DNA of 64,000 nucleotides, taken from the NCBI RefSeq assembly GCF_900044015.1, contig NZ_LN999835.1, forward strand, positions 564,222 to 628,221. Direction: 5' to 3'. The DNA comes from Candidatus Hoaglandella endobia (lineage in GTDB: Bacteria > Pseudomonadota > Gammaproteobacteria > Enterobacterales > Enterobacteriaceae). The notes below the pieces were generated by a model. The model did not search any database. It had not been told where the DNA came from and saw only the letters and a list, made by a program, of their open reading frames with translations. The position numbers and the translations under genes were made by a program. Shown piece after piece: positions 21,801 to 35,081 of the stretch (position 1 is the stretch's first letter; each line of letters begins with the position of its first letter).

Positions 21801-24800
21801 CTAGTGTTCTTTAGCACAGTTTTTAACTGGAAGCGTTTGATGCATGATATCTGTAATTTTAGGCACATCTAAATTACCTGAAATATGGTAACGAATAAGC
21901 GATAATTTATTCCAAAGGGGCTGCAGCACTTTGCTAGCAGCAAACACTGCTGCTCCTAGCAGCGGATTAATTATTATAGCCGTAGCTACACCGACGGTGG
22001 CCAAAATTTCTGGTACGATCACTGCTTCAATATTGATTTGCTGGCGGTTGAGATCTATATCTCCGGATATGGCAACATTAGCCTCTAGCCCATCAAGCCA
22101 AAGATCGTTAGTATGTAACGTACCGTCTTTTAACCAGGAGGTACCTTTGATGAAATCAAAGTAAAAACCTTTTCCTAAATAATCACTGAAATTAAATTTC
22201 AATTTGCGCAGCAGCGTATTAAAGCTGACTAAACGCATAATACGTCCGGCACTACCGCTACTGATATTTTCTATTTTACCTTTACCTAGTTGAGTATGCA
22301 GTACTCCATTAAGGCTGGAAATATCTAGCGGCCAAGGCGTAGCAAGCCAATGCAAATCATAATCTAGGTTAAAGGGCGCGTCGCGCAGCGGAGTCACTAA
22401 ACCGAGATAATCGGCAGCGTCACCAATATCATTGCCGCTTATAGTGCCTTTTAATGACGTTTGGTTTTTACTGCGGGTGTGCCGCCAACTAACCTCTGTG
22501 GTCAAGTATATTTTTCCGGTATCGACGAAACTAGTTAAAAGTAACTGATCCTGCTTTGAAGTAATTGTCGCGCTTACCCGCCCAATATTTATCCCCCTCA
22601 GCCAACATTGTTGACAGGTAAAAAGCATCGTTGGCCAAGTATCTAAGGTATCGCTTGTACTGTATAACTCGCCGCTAGGGTAAACAACGGAGCTGTCAAT
22701 ATTGATGACCGGATTATAGTAGAGATATGCTAATTCAGCACGCCAGGGAGCGTGGTTCAATATAGTCAATGTTCCGTTAATTTCCTGTCCATGTGCAGTT
22801 ACTTTACTGCCGCTGGCCAGCTTGTTACTGGTTAATACAAGCTGATGCCAAATCTGTCTGCCCAGAGTCAGAGCAGGTGTGCTTAGCTTCAGCGTATCGG
22901 GAAATTGCAGCCACACAGCCGTCTGCGTCTCCCCCGTTAACGCCGGGGGCTTCAGCAGCAGAGGTAGCCATTTTTCACCGTTGATCGCTGGTAATGATAA
23001 CGTTAGACTCTTATCCTTCGGCAGGGGAGGTATTCCCTCCCCGCCGTACTCCCAGTTACCGCGTATCATAGTAATTTGGTTTGTCAATAATAACCACTGA
23101 CTGTTAAAACTGTTAATGCCACCGCAATGTCCACTCATCAATAAGGCGTGCATGTCTCCCTGTACGTTTACCTCTAGCGTTAGCGGTTTGCCACTGACCT
23201 TATACAACGGAGCAGGCAAGTAACTGCTGACATTTGTTAAATTGCTTTTAAAAGCAATCTTATAGCGCATTTCTCCTTTTATTGGCATAGTGATGGCAAT
23301 ATCACTATGCCAATCAGCGTGACCACTGATCATTTTTACCATGTGATGGGGCAAGTTAGGCAATGCGTTGAGCGACCAATTGCCTTTAATACCGACGTTA
23401 ACGTCGAAGCTAGTCGATTTTTCCAGCGTAGTAAAATTTATTAATATAGGTTGGCCAAACCATTTACCGTATATAGCATCACTGTCCAAGTTACCGTTAT
23501 TATAGCATAACTTGCCGTTAAGCCGTTCTAGTGTGGTGCTCATAGATTTAATGTATAAAGAGTTATCAGTAAGTACTATATTGCCGGAAGCGGTAATCGA
23601 CTGGCCATTAAGCGGAATATCAAGATGCAAATCGCCCATCACTGCCCCGCTAAGCTGGAGTTCATCCAACGTTTGCCCCAAGGAGACCTTAAGTGGCGTT
23701 TGCATAAAATAGTCTTTTATAGCGCTACCAGCGCCGCTGATATTAGCTTTAATTAATAGCTGTTGTTTAGAATAGTCGGGAATACTTGCAGTGATATTTT
23801 TGCCGATATTTTTACCAAGCTTGGTCTGTGGCGTATACATAAATAATCCGTTGTTAACAAAATTTAAATCAATATCTAGCTGTTTTAGCGCAGGCCAACC
23901 TGATTCAAAGAGATACTCTGCTTGACGTAGCGGTGCCCATATCTCGAATTTACCGTCGTTATGCTTAAATGGAAAACGGCTGGGATTTCCGGCAAATAAT
24001 AGGGTAGCGTTATCTACATGCCCTCCTTTAATAGCGCCAGCTAGATAGTCTACCAAATGGGTTCCCATCAAAGGTTCGGGGTAATAACGCCAGGCTTCGG
24101 TGGCGTCAGTTAAATGCAGACCAGCAATGATGTCGAGCCAGGTCTCTCCTTTTACTGGTTTATGGAAATAAACATTTCCTTTAACCAAAAAGGATTGCGC
24201 CCGCGCATAGATATTACGTCCCCACAAGAACAGACCATCTCGCGGATTATGCCGCCAGTCAATAGTAGCGCAGGCGTGGGATAGCGCTATAGGCGCGCGA
24301 AACATGCCCTGATAGGGTAAATTGCTATTTTTCAGTGCTAAAGTTAGCCGCCCCGCTGCTAATGAACCTGAGACCGAGCCGGAAACATGGTCAGCCCCAG
24401 GCAGAAACTGCCATGGGAGCCAACTAAGATCTTGCCACTGCGCTTGAAAGCGTGTATAGCTAGCGTTGTTTAGGGGGATATCTAACGCTAGCGAAGTCAG
24501 TTCACCGCGCGGTTGCAGATCATGCCAACTGGCGCTAAATTTAGGAGTTACTGCTGAAATAATCGATAATATCGGGGTTAATCTCTCAAAATTGAGCGCC
24601 CCAAATCGCAGGCAGATCTCACCTGTATGATCAGGAAAAAAAAGATGGTATTTCGCTGGTAACCAGAATACAGAGAGCGTCGTTGGTGCCCAGGATTTTC
24701 CATCAATGGCGATGTTTAACGCTGGCATATCCAATTGCCAGGCGTCCTGCTGTTGATGTTTTTTATTTATTTTTATCGACAGCCGATCGATATCTAGGCG

Positions 24801-25634
24801 ATGAGACTGCTCGCTATTTGTCCAAAGTGCTACTCCCCGGTTGAGTATTGCATCGACTCCAGTAATTTTGCCTTGATCGAGATCAATCCAGGCTGACAAA
24901 TTTAACTCGGTACTTTGCAGCCTGTGGGTATTACTTTGAAAAAGTAGGTCAAGCCAGGGTGTTAAATCAACATTCCAGGTCTGAAAGTAAAATTTTCCCT
25001 TATTAAGTAACCCCTGTTCATCGTGCAGATCCATACGCGCGTCGATCATACCTTGCTGTGATTCAGTGCTTGACAAGGCTATTTTAACTTCCGCACGGTG
25101 GCGATTGGAGGTATTTAACCAGGTTAACTGTGGCACAGATAGACGAGTTCGTTCCCCCGAAGATTTCAAAAAAGTAAGCTGGCTATTATATAAGATAATT
25201 TGGTCAAATTGACGAAGAAAAAAATTAAAAATTCTGTTATAACTAATGGTGATACTATGGTGATCACTGCCCATAAACTTGGTATTAAGATCAAGTTGCA
25301 AACTATAAAAAGTTACGTCGCGAAACTGCCAGCGCCAATGAAGCAAAGACTGCCAAACATCCAACGCCAATGTTACGTGTTGCACTTGCAGTTGACCGTC
25401 AGGGGTAGTGGCGTCAATCCCGTCGATATTAAATGTAGGTCCAAAAGATTGCCAACTGCCGTGTAACTGCTGCAGCCAGATTTTGGCATCAAAAGCTCGA
25501 TTCAATACAGAGACAATTTGCGGGCGAAACCGATCTAGGTGTGGCAAAGCTAGCCTTAAACCACTAACTGTTAAAGCCACCAGGACGATTAGGTTGGCGA
25601 CAATCGCCATCATTATCCCCGGTAGTCTTTTCAC
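21801..25634 (-). CDS. yhdP: AsmA-like envelope lipid transport protein YhdP
   Basis: 1277 residues (E. coli 1266), the longest gene here and without a break. It has an N-terminal membrane anchor (about 7-30) followed by a long beta-rich periplasmic region and a C-terminal domain (GKGKIENISSGSAGRIMRLVSF-like segment near 1140, then a DUF3971/AsmA-type end). YhdP, TamB and YdbH form the group thought to bridge the periplasm for phospholipid transport to the outer membrane. The rng remnant lies directly upstream and tldD downstream, preserving the mreBCD-rng-yhdP-tldD order. An intact gene of this length in a decaying genome suggests selection. Confidence 0.94.
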   Translation of the reverse strand: MKRLPGIMMAIVANLIVLVALTVSGLRLALPHLDRFRPQIVSVLNRAFDAKIWLQQLHGSWQSFGPTFNIDGIDATTPDGQLQVQHVTLALDVWQSLLHWRWQFRDVTFYSLQLDLNTKFMGSDHHSITISYNRIFNFFLRQFDQIILYNSQLTFLKSSGERTRLSVPQLTWLNTSNRHRAEVKIALSSTESQQGMIDARMDLHDEQGLLNKGKFYFQTWNVDLTPWLDLLFQSNTHRLQSTELNLSAWIDLDQGKITGVDAILNRGVALWTNSEQSHRLDIDRLSIKINKKHQQQDAWQLDMPALNIAIDGKSWAPTTLSVFWLPAKYHLFFPDHTGEICLRFGALNFERLTPILSIISAVTPKFSASWHDLQPRGELTSLALDIPLNNASYTRFQAQWQDLSWLPWQFLPGADHVSGSVSGSLAAGRLTLALKNSNLPYQGMFRAPIALSHACATIDWRHNPRDGLFLWGRNIYARAQSFLVKGNVYFHKPVKGETWLDIIAGLHLTDATEAWRYYPEPLMGTHLVDYLAGAIKGGHVDNATLLFAGNPSRFPFKHNDGKFEIWAPLRQAEYLFESGWPALKQLDIDLNFVNNGLFMYTPQTKLGKNIGKNITASIPDYSKQQLLIKANISGAGSAIKDYFMQTPLKVSLGQTLDELQLSGAVMGDLHLDIPLNGQSITASGNIVLTDNSLYIKSMSTTLERLNGKLCYNNGNLDSDAIYGKWFGQPILINFTTLEKSTSFDVNVGIKGNWSLNALPNLPHHMVKMISGHADWHSDIAITMPIKGEMRYKIAFKSNLTNVSSYLPAPLYKVSGKPLTLEVNVQGDMHALLMSGHCGGINSFNSQWLLLTNQITMIRGNWEYGGEGIPPLPKDKSLTLSLPAINGEKWLPLLLKPPALTGETQTAVWLQFPDTLKLSTPALTLGRQIWHQLVLTSNKLASGSKVTAHGQEINGTLTILNHAPWRAELAYLYYNPVINIDSSVVYPSGELYSTSDTLDTWPTMLFTCQQCWLRGINIGRVSATITSKQDQLLLTSFVDTGKIYLTTEVSWRHTRSKNQTSLKGTISGNDIGDAADYLGLVTPLRDAPFNLDYDLHWLATPWPLDISSLNGVLHTQLGKGKIENISSGSAGRIMRLVSFNTLLRKLKFNFSDYLGKGFYFDFIKGTSWLKDGTLHTNDLWLDGLEANVAISGDIDLNRQQINIEAVIVPEILATVGVATAIIINPLLGAAVFAASKVLQPLWNKLSLIRYHISGNLDVPKITDIMHQTLPVKNCAKEH

Positions 25635-25657
25635 GCCTTTCTCCTTAGCCTATATGA

Positions 25658-25850
25658 TCATAACATGATCATCACATAAAATTGCTCCCGAATGTAGAGT
25701 TTGTGATTTAATCTGGACTTTTACTTGTGTGCCAAATATATCTGTAACGTATCTTCAAACGCTGCCGGTGCATTAACATCATTATATAAATGATGCATGC
25801 GCATAATTGAACCTACAATTCTATTGTACACTGTGTGGTTGCAGCATTAA
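25658..25850 (-). pseudogene. rng: rng pseudogene (ribonuclease G), C-terminal remnant
   Basis: Minus-strand fragments match the end of E. coli RNase G. TVYNRIVGSIMRMHHLYND (about 25845-25780) aligns with TVCYEIMREIVRVHHAYDSD. DIFGTQVKVQI and QFYVMIM (25740-25660) align with EIFVGKQVKVQI and QFDVVMM. Frameshifts separate the pieces, and the S1 and catalytic domains are gone. The position between mreD and yhdP is the ancestral place of rng. yhdE (maf), normally alongside, has left no visible trace. Confidence 0.88.
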
Positions 25851-25986
25851 ATTATAAAAACTAACCCTCACCACCTACCTATATACTCTACCTCGGACGT
25901 TGTCCGGCTACTTTTTAGTACCTGCCAGCGCAAAATTTATTAATTCCCCTAGTTCCTACTTAGGACCAAATTAAGTAATTTGAGTT

Positions 25987-26478
25987 TTATTGTACGCCAA
26001 ACTGGTAGCAGATTTTACGCATCAGTAGAAATAGCCATGGCCATAGCAAGCCATCTATCATGCTGCTCCAAAAGATTTCAGGACGAAAAAAAAGATTAAT
26101 AACTAAAAAACCAACACTAAATACTATTAGCTGAGTAGTTAATGATAGCAGTATCACAATCAATGCCTGTAGATAAATATTCATGTGCTGAAATAACTGA
26201 AATTTTACTACTAGATAGGCCAAAATGCTTAGCGCAAGCGCTCTTATGCCAAGGATAGAACCTAGAATAAGGTCTATAACTAAACCTATAATAAAACCGG
26301 TTCCTACATTGATCCGGTGTGGCAGCGCATTTACCCAATAAATTAGAAGTAGGTTAATCCACGAAGGCCGCAAAAAATAAAGTTGCGGTGGCCAGGGCAT
26401 TGTTTGAAAAATAATGGCAATAAAAAATGAGAGCCATATTATCTGGACACCGTAACAGTGATGGTGATAACGATTCAT
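25987..26478 (-). CDS. mreD: Rod shape-determining protein MreD
   Basis: 163 residues (E. coli 162). This integral inner-membrane component of the elongasome has about five hydrophobic segments. Conserved stretches include LPHRINVGTGFIIGL and the C-terminal LLWPWLFLLMRK. It is the third gene of mreB-mreC-mreD. A 169-base spacer separates it from mreC, longer than in E. coli, probably where the mreC tail was lost. Confidence 0.95.
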   Translation of the reverse strand: MNRYHHHCYGVQIIWLSFFIAIIFQTMPWPPQLYFLRPSWINLLLIYWVNALPHRINVGTGFIIGLVIDLILGSILGIRALALSILAYLVVKFQLFQHMNIYLQALIVILLSLTTQLIVFSVGFLVINLFFRPEIFWSSMIDGLLWPWLFLLMRKICYQFGVQ

Positions 26479-26647
26479 TGCGGTACTCCTGCGCTGCTAA
26501 ATCTAAATAACGGCTATACTAGAGTAGTAGCGGTATGATGTTATTTGTACTAGTGGCTGAACTATATAATTTGCCTCCACTGGTACGTCCGCTCTGTCAG
26601 CTGTTACTTATTCCTAGCTGGATGTTGATGCTAGGAGACGGGGTTAA

Positions 26648-27571
26648 TTATCCTCTAGTATCCGAGTAAGATAAAACCTGCGGCATCTGCATTAACCGCT
26701 CGTTTGCTACACGATAAACTGCCTCAGGGGGTAGAGGTACCTCGCCTGTTGTAGTACTCCTCCATACCAAAAGTAAATAGCGTAGACGTTGCAAATCGGC
26801 GGTTGGCCGCGCCTGAATAACTGTATATGCACGCTGGGTATCAATTTTAACCGACGATACCATCGCCACTGGATACCCTTCAGGAAAACGTCCATCTAAG
26901 CCGGAAGTTACTAGCATGTCGCCTACGTTGATATCAGTATGGTCCGGCAAGGGCTCCAGTTTCAGTTTTTTGTTGCAGCCGTTACCTGTCACAATCACTC
27001 GTATATTATTACGCATAACCTGAATCGGCATCGCATGAGCTGCATCACAAATTAGTAAAACCCTACTAGTAAGCTTACTAGTAGCGATCACCTGACCTAC
27101 CACGCCTTTATCGCTTATAACTGGCTGACCGACATATACGCCATTATTTAGTCCCTTGTCGATCACTACCTGATCACTGTAAGAATCGGTGCTGGTAGAA
27201 ATAACCTGGGTAACCATTTTTGGTTCATTATGATGCAGCGGCGATCCTAGCAACTCACGTAATAGGGAGTTTTCCTGCTGATACTGCTTTAACAGCAATT
27301 GTGCGCTATTTTTCAACAGTAATTCCTGACGTAACGCACGGTTTTCCAGCACTAACTGAGTGCGTATCGCTAGCGTCTGCGATACATTATCTAGCATCTG
27401 ACGCGTGCTGTTGGCCAGAAAATATAATGGACTGATTGCAGTGTCCATATAAGTGCGAATTTTAACGAACGTCCTTAACTGGCTATCGGCGATAATTATA
27501 ATAATCGCAACCATTACCGCCAAAAAAAGTCGAAGTTGCAAAAAATGATTTCTGCTAAAAATGGGCCTCAT
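26648..27571 (-). CDS. mreC: Rod shape-determining protein MreC
   Basis: 307 residues (E. coli 367). It has a short cytoplasmic start, one transmembrane helix (about 15-32), a coiled coil (about 65-110) and the double beta-barrel periplasmic domain (VISDKGVVGQVI, LVTSGLDGRFPEGYPV). The ~60-residue Pro/Ala/Gln-rich tail of E. coli MreC is absent; it is not conserved in the family. MreC forms the periplasmic scaffold linking MreB to PBP2/RodA. It follows mreB after 56 bases. Confidence 0.96.
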   Translation of the reverse strand: MRPIFSRNHFLQLRLFLAVMVAIIIIIADSQLRTFVKIRTYMDTAISPLYFLANSTRQMLDNVSQTLAIRTQLVLENRALRQELLLKNSAQLLLKQYQQENSLLRELLGSPLHHNEPKMVTQVISTSTDSYSDQVVIDKGLNNGVYVGQPVISDKGVVGQVIATSKLTSRVLLICDAAHAMPIQVMRNNIRVIVTGNGCNKKLKLEPLPDHTDINVGDMLVTSGLDGRFPEGYPVAMVSSVKIDTQRAYTVIQARPTADLQRLRYLLLVWRSTTTGEVPLPPEAVYRVANERLMQMPQVLSYSDTRG

Positions 27572-27627
27572 AAACTATGTGTTTAACTCAATAAAAAAAG
27601 AGAATATCTCTGGGTAGCAGTAGGTCT

Positions 27628-29920
<2,293 letters not shown>

Positions 29921-30373
29921 ATGGCAGACAAATTCCATATTTTACTACTTAATGGACCTAATCTAAATCTGCTAGGTACACGAGAACCAGATAAATATGG
30001 TCATACTACGCTTGCAGAAATCATCACGTCTATGAGCGCGCATACTGACCAATTAGGAGCAAAACTCAGCTATTTTCAATCTAATGCAGAATATGCGCTG
30101 ATAGATCGTATTCATCAATCGCAGGGAAATACAGATTTTATCCTCATCAATCCGGCAGCATTTACACATACCAGCGTTGCTCTTCGCGATGCGCTGTTAG
30201 CGGTAAACATCCCGTTTATTGAGATTCATCTCTCTAATGTGCATGCACGGGAATTTTTCCGCCATCAATCTTATCTATCTGATATAGCTGTTGGCGTGAT
30301 ATGCGGCCTCGGTACAGATGGATATCACTTTGCTTTACAGACGGCAGTTAAACGCCTGTCAAAATTTAATTAA
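29921..30373 (+). CDS. aroQ: 3-dehydroquinate dehydratase, type II
   Basis: 150 residues, the usual type II length. It dehydrates 3-dehydroquinate to 3-dehydroshikimate in the shikimate pathway, complementing aroA in this window. [17 protein letters not shown] carries the catalytic Tyr (about 26). The active-site segments [16 protein letters not shown] and [12 protein letters not shown] are intact. ATG 29921 is preceded by AGGGAGATC. A 9-bp tandem repeat (30371-30388) lies between its stop and accB. The aroQ-accB-accC order is as in E. coli. Confidence 0.96.
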   Translation: MADKFHILLLNGPNLNLLGTREPDKYGHTTLAEIITSMSAHTDQLGAKLSYFQSNAEYALIDRIHQSQGNTDFILINPAAFTHTSVALRDALLAVNIPFIEIHLSNVHAREFFRHQSYLSDIAVGVICGLGTDGYHFALQTAVKRLSKFN

Positions 30374-30403
30374 TTAGAGTAATTAGAGTATGGAACACCA
30401 CTC

Positions 30404-30853
30404 ATGGATATTAGTAAAATCAAAAAACTGATTGAATTGGTTAAGGAATCTAGCATTTCTGAACTGGAAATTTCTGAAGGTAAAGAATCGGTTCGTATCA
30501 GTTATACTACGGCGCAGTTGGCCAATCAGGCTTATATTCCTACGGTGCAACAGCAATCGTTGTCCCCTGAAGCCACACCGGTTGCAGCAGAAGCTAACGC
30601 CGGGCTCGCAACCATGAGCGGTCATCTTGTGCGCTCGCCGATGGTTGGTACCTTTTACCGCACTCCAAGCCCGGATGCGATCCCCTTCATCGAAGTAGGG
30701 AAACAAGTAAATATTGGCGATACCCTTTGTATTGTTGAAGCCATGAAAATGATGAACCAGATTGAATCTGATAAAGCGGGCGTAGTGAAAGCTATCTTAC
30801 TGGATAACGGTCAACCGGTTGAGTTTGACGAGCCACTGGTCGTAATCGAATAA
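30404..30853 (+). CDS. accB: Biotin carboxyl carrier protein of acetyl-CoA carboxylase
   Basis: 149 residues (E. coli 156). An N-terminal AccC-binding region is followed by a shortened Ala/Pro linker and the biotinyl domain with [10 protein letters not shown]. The biotin-accepting lysine is about residue 115. The thumb segment ([16 protein letters not shown]) is intact. The ~7 missing residues fall in the flexible linker. It precedes accC by 11 bases, one transcript. It supplies malonyl-CoA for fatty acid synthesis. Confidence 0.97.
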   Translation: MDISKIKKLIELVKESSISELEISEGKESVRISYTTAQLANQAYIPTVQQQSLSPEATPVAAEANAGLATMSGHLVRSPMVGTFYRTPSPDAIPFIEVGKQVNIGDTLCIVEAMKMMNQIESDKAGVVKAILLDNGQPVEFDEPLVVIE

Positions 30854-30864
30854 AGAGAAGCCAA

Positions 30865-32214
30865 ATGCTAGATAAAATTGTCATCGCTAACCGCGGTGAA
30901 ATTGCACTGCGTATTCTGCGCGCATGCAAAGAATTAGGTATCAAAACCGTGGCGGTATACTCTACAGCCGACCGAGATCTGAAACATGTGCTGCTGGCCG
31001 ATGAAACTATATGCATCGGTCCATCGCCCTCGATAAAAAGCTATCTTAATATTCCTGCCATCATCTCAGCTGCGGAAATGACCGGCTCGATGGCTATTCA
31101 CCCCGGCTACGGTTTTTTGTCTGAAAACGCTGATTTTGCTGAGCAAGTTGAATGTTCAGGCTTTATATTTATCGGCCCACGAGCAGAAACTATTAGACTA
31201 ATGGGTGATAAAGTATCTGCTATTAATGTAATGAAAACAGTCTGCGTGCCTTGTGTACCTGGCTCAGACGGTCCATTAGATGAAAATATAGAGAAAAATC
31301 GTGCCATCGCTAACCATATCGGCTATCCGGTTCTTATAAAAGCTTCTGGCGGCGGTGGCGGGCGTGGTATGCGCGTAGTGCGCAGCGATAAAGATCTCCA
31401 AGCCGCTATCCTAATGACACGCGCCGAAGCAAAAGCTGCATTCAATAATGATATGGTCTATATGGAAAAGTATTTGGAGAATCCACGCCATATTGAGATC
31501 CAGGTGTTGGCCGACGGTAAAGGTAATGCTATTTATCTAGCTGAGCGTGACTGCTCGATGCAGCGCCGCCACCAAAAGGTAATTGAAGAAGCACCTGCGC
31601 CGGGTATTACAGAATCGGTACGCTGCTTTATCGGCGAACGCTGTGTTAACGCCTGCATGAAGATAGGCTACCGCAGTGCTGGCACATTTGAATTTCTATA
31701 TGAAGACGGAAAATTTTTCTTCATAGAAATGAACACACGGATCCAAGTAGAACATCCAGTAACTGAGATGATAACAGGTGTAGATCTGATCAAAGAGCAG
31801 TTACGCATTGCTGCTGGCCAACCTTTATCGCTTAAACAAGCGGATATTAAAGTAGCAGGTCATGCAGTAGAATGCCGTATAAATGCTGAGGATCTAACAA
31901 ATTTTCTGCCAAGTCCCGGTAAAATAACCCGTTTTCATGCACCAGGTGGCTTAGGAGTACGTTGGGAGTCTCATATTTATGCCGGTTACTCCGTACCACC
32001 ATATTATGATTCCATGATAGGTAAACTTATTTGTTTTGGCGAAAATAGAGAAGTATCTATCGTTCGTATGAAAAACGCGTTAGCGGAGCTAATTATTGAT
32101 GGTATTAAAACTAATATCAATTTGCAGCTAGAAATAATGAACGACGAGCATTTTCAGCATAGTGAAACAAACATTCATTATTTAGAGAATAAACTTGGGT
32201 TACAAGAAACTTAA
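30865..32214 (+). CDS. accC: Biotin carboxylase subunit of acetyl-CoA carboxylase
   Basis: 449 residues, exactly the E. coli length. This ATP-grasp enzyme carboxylates biotin on AccB. The Gly-rich ATP loop GGGGGRGM is at 162-169, the [12 protein letters not shown] segment follows, and the bicarbonate/biotin site region [14 protein letters not shown] is intact. A GAGAAG site sits before ATG 30865. accA and accD are not in this window but would be needed for function. Confidence 0.98.
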   Translation: MLDKIVIANRGEIALRILRACKELGIKTVAVYSTADRDLKHVLLADETICIGPSPSIKSYLNIPAIISAAEMTGSMAIHPGYGFLSENADFAEQVECSGFIFIGPRAETIRLMGDKVSAINVMKTVCVPCVPGSDGPLDENIEKNRAIANHIGYPVLIKASGGGGGRGMRVVRSDKDLQAAILMTRAEAKAAFNNDMVYMEKYLENPRHIEIQVLADGKGNAIYLAERDCSMQRRHQKVIEEAPAPGITESVRCFIGERCVNACMKIGYRSAGTFEFLYEDGKFFFIEMNTRIQVEHPVTEMITGVDLIKEQLRIAAGQPLSLKQADIKVAGHAVECRINAEDLTNFLPSPGKITRFHAPGGLGVRWESHIYAGYSVPPYYDSMIGKLICFGENREVSIVRMKNALAELIIDGIKTNINLQLEIMNDEHFQHSETNIHYLENKLGLQET

Positions 32215-32521
32215 ACACTAAAAGAAAGATTAAAGTTGATTTTGTTGCAGTATTATTTAGTTTTTTCTCAGCAGAGATTAAAAGTTGTATCCTAGTACAA
32301 CTACTAAAGGTAAGTAAATTAATATGTTGTTACTTGTAAACTTAGTAGCTGAGTAAATCAGTACAAATACAGTGCAAGCTAAAATATATTAGTTTAAACT
32401 AAATTAGTTTTTGCTAATTTAGATAGCTAAACGCTAAACTAGCCAATGGTTAATTAAATTAGTTCGTTGTTTAGTAAATAGGCTGCTTCCAAAGCGAAAA
32501 ACAAGCCCGTTAAATTAAAAC
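32215..32521. other. accC-pgm convergent AT-rich spacer
   Basis: 307 bases without a gene. Repeated TTAGTTT/AAACTAA words are present, including a 14-bp perfect palindrome at 32389-32402. E. coli genes after accC (panF, prmA, dusB-fis) are absent, marking a rearrangement joint to the pgm-fldA block. Confidence 0.5.
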
Positions 32522-34168
32522 TTAATTATTTTCTATCTCTGATAGTAGATCTCTGATGAGATCTACTGCCTCTTTCTCGATTTGCTGTCGATGATCAATG
32601 CCAAGGAAGCTTTCACAATAAATCTTATAGAATTCTTCTGTGCCGGAAGGGCGGGCTACGAACCAGCCATTTTGCGTAATTACCTTCAGACCACCAATAG
32701 CAGCGTTATTCCCTGGCGCAATGTTCAGACGGGCGGTAATCGCGTCCTGCGCTAATGTGCGGGCCCTGAACTGCGCAGGAAACAGCTTAGACAAAATCAT
32801 CTTCTGTGCATTTGTGGCAGGCTCCTGAATAAGGTTATAGCTCGGAGCTCCAAAGCGCTGTGCCAGTTTATCGTAGTGCTGCTGAGGATTGTTACCGGTT
32901 ACGGCAGTAATCTCTGCTGCCAGTAGGCACATGATGATGCCGTCTTTGTCTGTGGACCAGGGCTGGCGGTCAAAACACAAAAAAGAAGCCCCGGCGCTCT
33001 CCTCGCCACCGAAACCTAAACTGCCCTCAAACAGCCCATCCCCAAACCATTTGAAACCAACTGGGACTTCTACTAGCTTGCGAGCAAGACTATTGACCAC
33101 TCGGTCTATTATTACGCTGGACACTAGTGTTTTGCCTACTCCAACCTTATGCCCCCATTGGGGACGATGCTGAAACAGATAGTTTATGGCGGTTGCTAAA
33201 TAATGATTCGGGTTCATTAAACCGGCCGGCGTAACTATACCATGCCGATCATGGTCGGGATCGTTGGCAAAAGCTATCGCGAATTTATCGCGCAGAGTTA
33301 ATAGCCCCGCCATCGCTGATTCTGATGAACAATCCATACGGATAATACCATCATGATCAAGATGCATGAATCGAAAGGTTTGATCAACCTGGTCATTGAC
33401 CAGGGTTAAATCAAGTCTGTAGTACTCGGCTATGCGTTGCCAATAGTCTATACCGGCACCACCCAACGGAGCAACGCCCAGTTTTAGCCTAGCTTGTTTA
33501 ATCCGCTGCATGTTTATCACGCTGATCAGCCCTTCTACATAGGGTTGCACTAGATCGCGGGCATGAATATAGCCACTTTGCCAGGCTTGACTTAGTGTCA
33601 ATCGTTTAACACCACGTAGATTATCTATTAGCAGTGCATTAGCGCGTTTTTCTATAACTAGTATCATGTTACTATCAGCTGGCCCGCCGTTAGGCGAGTT
33701 ATACTTGATACCGCCATCCTCTGGTGGGTTATGGGATGGCGTAAGTATGATACCATCAGCCTGTGCTCCGCCGCTATTATAGCGCAAAATAGCGTTGGAA
33801 ATCGCTGGTGTAGGTGTATAGCCATTATTGGCCTGCACAATAACCTCTATGTAGTTAGCAGTTAACACTTCTAACACCGAGTTAAAAGCTGGTTCAGAAA
33901 GCGCATGAGTATCTTTGCCTACATAACATGGCCCATAAACGCCCTGTTTTACTCGAGCTTCAGCGATAGCCTGACTAATGGCCAAAATATGGGCTTCGTT
34001 AAAGCTATAGCGTCTAGAACTGCCACGGTGACCTGAGGTGCCGAACTTTACCGCCTGAGCCCTATTACCCGGTTCTGGTCGCAATGTATAATATTGCGAA
34101 GTTAATTGTGCCACATTAATTAAATCATTTTGGCAAGCGGGTTGCCCGGCGCGGGGGTGATTGGGCAT
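32522..34168 (-). CDS. pgm: Phosphoglucomutase
   Basis: 548 residues (E. coli 546). It interconverts glucose-1-P and glucose-6-P via a phosphoserine. The catalytic serine is in [12 protein letters not shown] (Ser145), the metal loop is DPDHDRHG, and the substrate loop GEESAG and phosphate-binding RPSGTEE are intact. In E. coli seqA and ybfF lie between pgm and fldA; both are missing here. It pairs functionally with pgi in this window. Confidence 0.97.
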   Translation of the reverse strand: MPNHPRAGQPACQNDLINVAQLTSQYYTLRPEPGNRAQAVKFGTSGHRGSSRRYSFNEAHILAISQAIAEARVKQGVYGPCYVGKDTHALSEPAFNSVLEVLTANYIEVIVQANNGYTPTPAISNAILRYNSGGAQADGIILTPSHNPPEDGGIKYNSPNGGPADSNMILVIEKRANALLIDNLRGVKRLTLSQAWQSGYIHARDLVQPYVEGLISVINMQRIKQARLKLGVAPLGGAGIDYWQRIAEYYRLDLTLVNDQVDQTFRFMHLDHDGIIRMDCSSESAMAGLLTLRDKFAIAFANDPDHDRHGIVTPAGLMNPNHYLATAINYLFQHRPQWGHKVGVGKTLVSSVIIDRVVNSLARKLVEVPVGFKWFGDGLFEGSLGFGGEESAGASFLCFDRQPWSTDKDGIIMCLLAAEITAVTGNNPQQHYDKLAQRFGAPSYNLIQEPATNAQKMILSKLFPAQFRARTLAQDAITARLNIAPGNNAAIGGLKVITQNGWFVARPSGTEEFYKIYCESFLGIDHRQQIEKEAVDLIRDLLSEIENN

Positions 34169-34550
34169 CGGAGCTTCTTCTTCCTTTGATTACAGGTAAA
34201 AGATATCTGGGTAATAAATATTATATATTATATGTAGATAGCTAAATAAGTTAACTGCTACTTAAGTAAGAAAATCAGATTGATTATAATTTAATCTTTT
34301 TCTACTACAAGATTGTTTATCTTAACTTATTTGTCTAAAAAATTAGCATAACTTCAGTGCCTATAACTAGTATAGGCAGAACTATTGAGACTTCATATAA
34401 TTTTTAGTTAATGAAACTACTGGCTTAGCAACAATAGTGCTCAAACTTAGCTTTGCTAAACAAATTAACTTCAAATATTATTGATATTTTATCATTTTTG
34501 ATAAAACTAAGACCCTAGTACATTAATTTTATAGTAAAGAGGTTATGTAT
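34169..34550. other. pgm-fldA divergent spacer
   Basis: 382 AT-rich bases; no remnant of seqA or ybfF is recognisable. A 7-bp inverted repeat GCCTATA-5-TATAGGC is at 34359-34377. AGAGG at 34538-34542 serves fldA. Confidence 0.5.
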
Positions 34551-35081
34551 ATGAATAAAATAGGTATTTTTTTTGGTAGTGATACCGGTACTACCGAAAA
34601 CATTGCTAAGCTCATCCAGAAACAACTGGGGTATAGCGTTGCTGATGTGTTTGACATATCTAAAAGCACAAAAAAAGATCTTGAACAATATGACCGGCTC
34701 ATACTGGGTATCCCTACCTGGTATTACGGTGAAGCTCAGTGTGATTGGGAAGATTTCTTGCCCACTTTAAGAGAAATTGATTTTAATGGCAAGTTTATAG
34801 CACTCTTCGGTTGTGGAGATCAAGAAGATTATGCAGAGTATTTCTGCAATGCATTAGGAACATTACACCATATTATTAAACAGCGTGGCGCAAAGTTAGT
34901 AGGATACTGGCCTACCGTCGGTTATTATTTTGATTGTTCTAAGGGTCTAGTAGATGACAATAATTTTTTTGGTTTAGCTATCGATGAAGACCGGCAGCCG
35001 GAACTAACCAGTGAGCGCGTTGATGGATGGATTAGGCAAGTTTGTGCAGAAATGCAGTTTGAACCACTGAGCAATCAGTAG
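34551..35081 (+). CDS. fldA: Flavodoxin 1
   Basis: 176 residues from ATG 34551, exactly the E. coli FldA length. An in-frame ATG two codons earlier lies too close to GAGG at 34539-34542. This FMN electron carrier serves radical-SAM enzymes such as RlmN in this window, plus biotin and isoprenoid synthesis. The FMN phosphate loop GSDTGTTEN is at 9-17. The flavin-stacking segments IPTWYYGEAQCDW and FGCGDQEDYAEYFC are intact. Its stop codon lies inside a perfect 15-bp hairpin. Confidence 0.97.
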   Translation: MNKIGIFFGSDTGTTENIAKLIQKQLGYSVADVFDISKSTKKDLEQYDRLILGIPTWYYGEAQCDWEDFLPTLREIDFNGKFIALFGCGDQEDYAEYFCNALGTLHHIIKQRGAKLVGYWPTVGYYFDCSKGLVDDNNFFGLAIDEDRQPELTSERVDGWIRQVCAEMQFEPLSNQ

